A stretch of DNA of 5,618 bases, taken from positions 1 through 5,618 of the forward strand of contig JAUWOI010000324.1 of NCBI GenBank assembly GCA_030612185.1. The letters are read 5' to 3'. The position numbers and the translations under genes are program-made. A model generated the notes under the pieces. The model had not been told where the DNA came from. It saw nothing but the letters and a program-made list of their open reading frames with translations, and ran no database searches. The DNA is from Anaerolineae bacterium (GTDB lineage: Bacteria > Chloroflexota > Anaerolineae > B4-G1). Below, in pieces: positions 5,530-5,618 of the stretch (positions within the stretch are counted from its first letter, which is position 1; each line of letters begins with the position of its first letter).

Positions 5530-5618
5530 TCATCTCAGGTACTTCCCGACAATCGGCGCCAGGTCGCGCTTGACTTGCTCGGAGATGATGTCGCGCTGAG
5601 TGATGATGGCGGTCGCCA
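5530..5618 (-). CDS. C-terminal end of an unidentified upstream gene (partial)
   Basis: One minus-strand frame entering from the window edge reads ATAIITQRDIISEQVK, then RDLAPIVGKYLR, and a TGA at 5532-5530. Its codons have GC-rich third positions and the peptide has the alternating charged and hydrophobic pattern of a helix. It ends 6 nt before the SWIM start, which suggests an operon. The 28 residues are too few for me to name a family. Confidence 0.6.
   Translation of the reverse strand, partial: ATAIITQRDIISEQVKRDLAPIVGKYLR

Noticed and set aside
1..5618. Possible CRISPR array, tRNA, rRNA or transposase.
   Set aside because: I saw no regularly spaced direct repeats, no cloverleaf with acceptor and T-loop signatures, and no transposase or integrase motifs in any frame.

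Overview
The window reads as GC-rich bacterial accessory DNA, and every gene I can support is on the minus strand. The protein styles suggest a Chloroflexota (Anaerolineae-like) genome: a double zinc-ribbon STAND ATPase with proline-rich linkers, a DUF234-type 'archaeal' ATPase, and a SWIM-domain helical-repeat protein. This lineage call is inferred from family resemblance; there is no rRNA or marker gene here. No tRNA, CRISPR array or transposase is visible.

Layout in the direction of transcription (high to low coordinates): (1) the last 28 codons of an unidentified gene (5618-5530); (2) 6 nt later a 590-residue SWIM zinc-finger protein (5523-3751), probably in the same operon; (3) a 138-nt intergenic region ending in a strong sigma70/SigA-type promoter whose -35/-10 spacer holds a 7+4+7 palindrome; (4) a type II toxin-antitoxin pair, a ribbon-helix-helix antitoxin (3612-3322) overlapping a MazF/PemK-like toxin (3343-2993); (5) directly after the toxin stop, a second promoter of the same design (TTGGCA, 17 nt, TACAAT, palindrome in the spacer); (6) an AAA+ ATPase of the ATPase_2/DUF234 type (2892-1777) that appears to have lost its C-terminal nuclease-like part; (7) an open stretch in another frame (to 1725) that looks like the tail of an unrelated gene; (8) a symmetric 75-nt imperfect palindrome (1622-1696); (9) a STAND NTPase (1578 to beyond position 1) with two zinc ribbons, a G/N/V-rich segment resembling bacterial amyloid-signalling motifs, an NB-ARC-like NTPase core and the start of helical repeats.

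How the parts may work together: the toxin-antitoxin pair should be autoregulated through its spacer palindrome. The repeated promoter design in front of the ATPase suggests it too is under a dedicated repressor, although the palindrome sequences differ. The STAND protein has a sensor/NTPase/scaffold layout typical of prokaryotic conflict systems, but no effector domain is visible in the part seen; if the G/N/V-rich segment is an amyloid-signalling motif, the effector would be encoded elsewhere. The mix of a toxin-antitoxin pair, a truncated ATPase, a gene remnant and palindromic repeats between genes points to a region that has undergone recombination.
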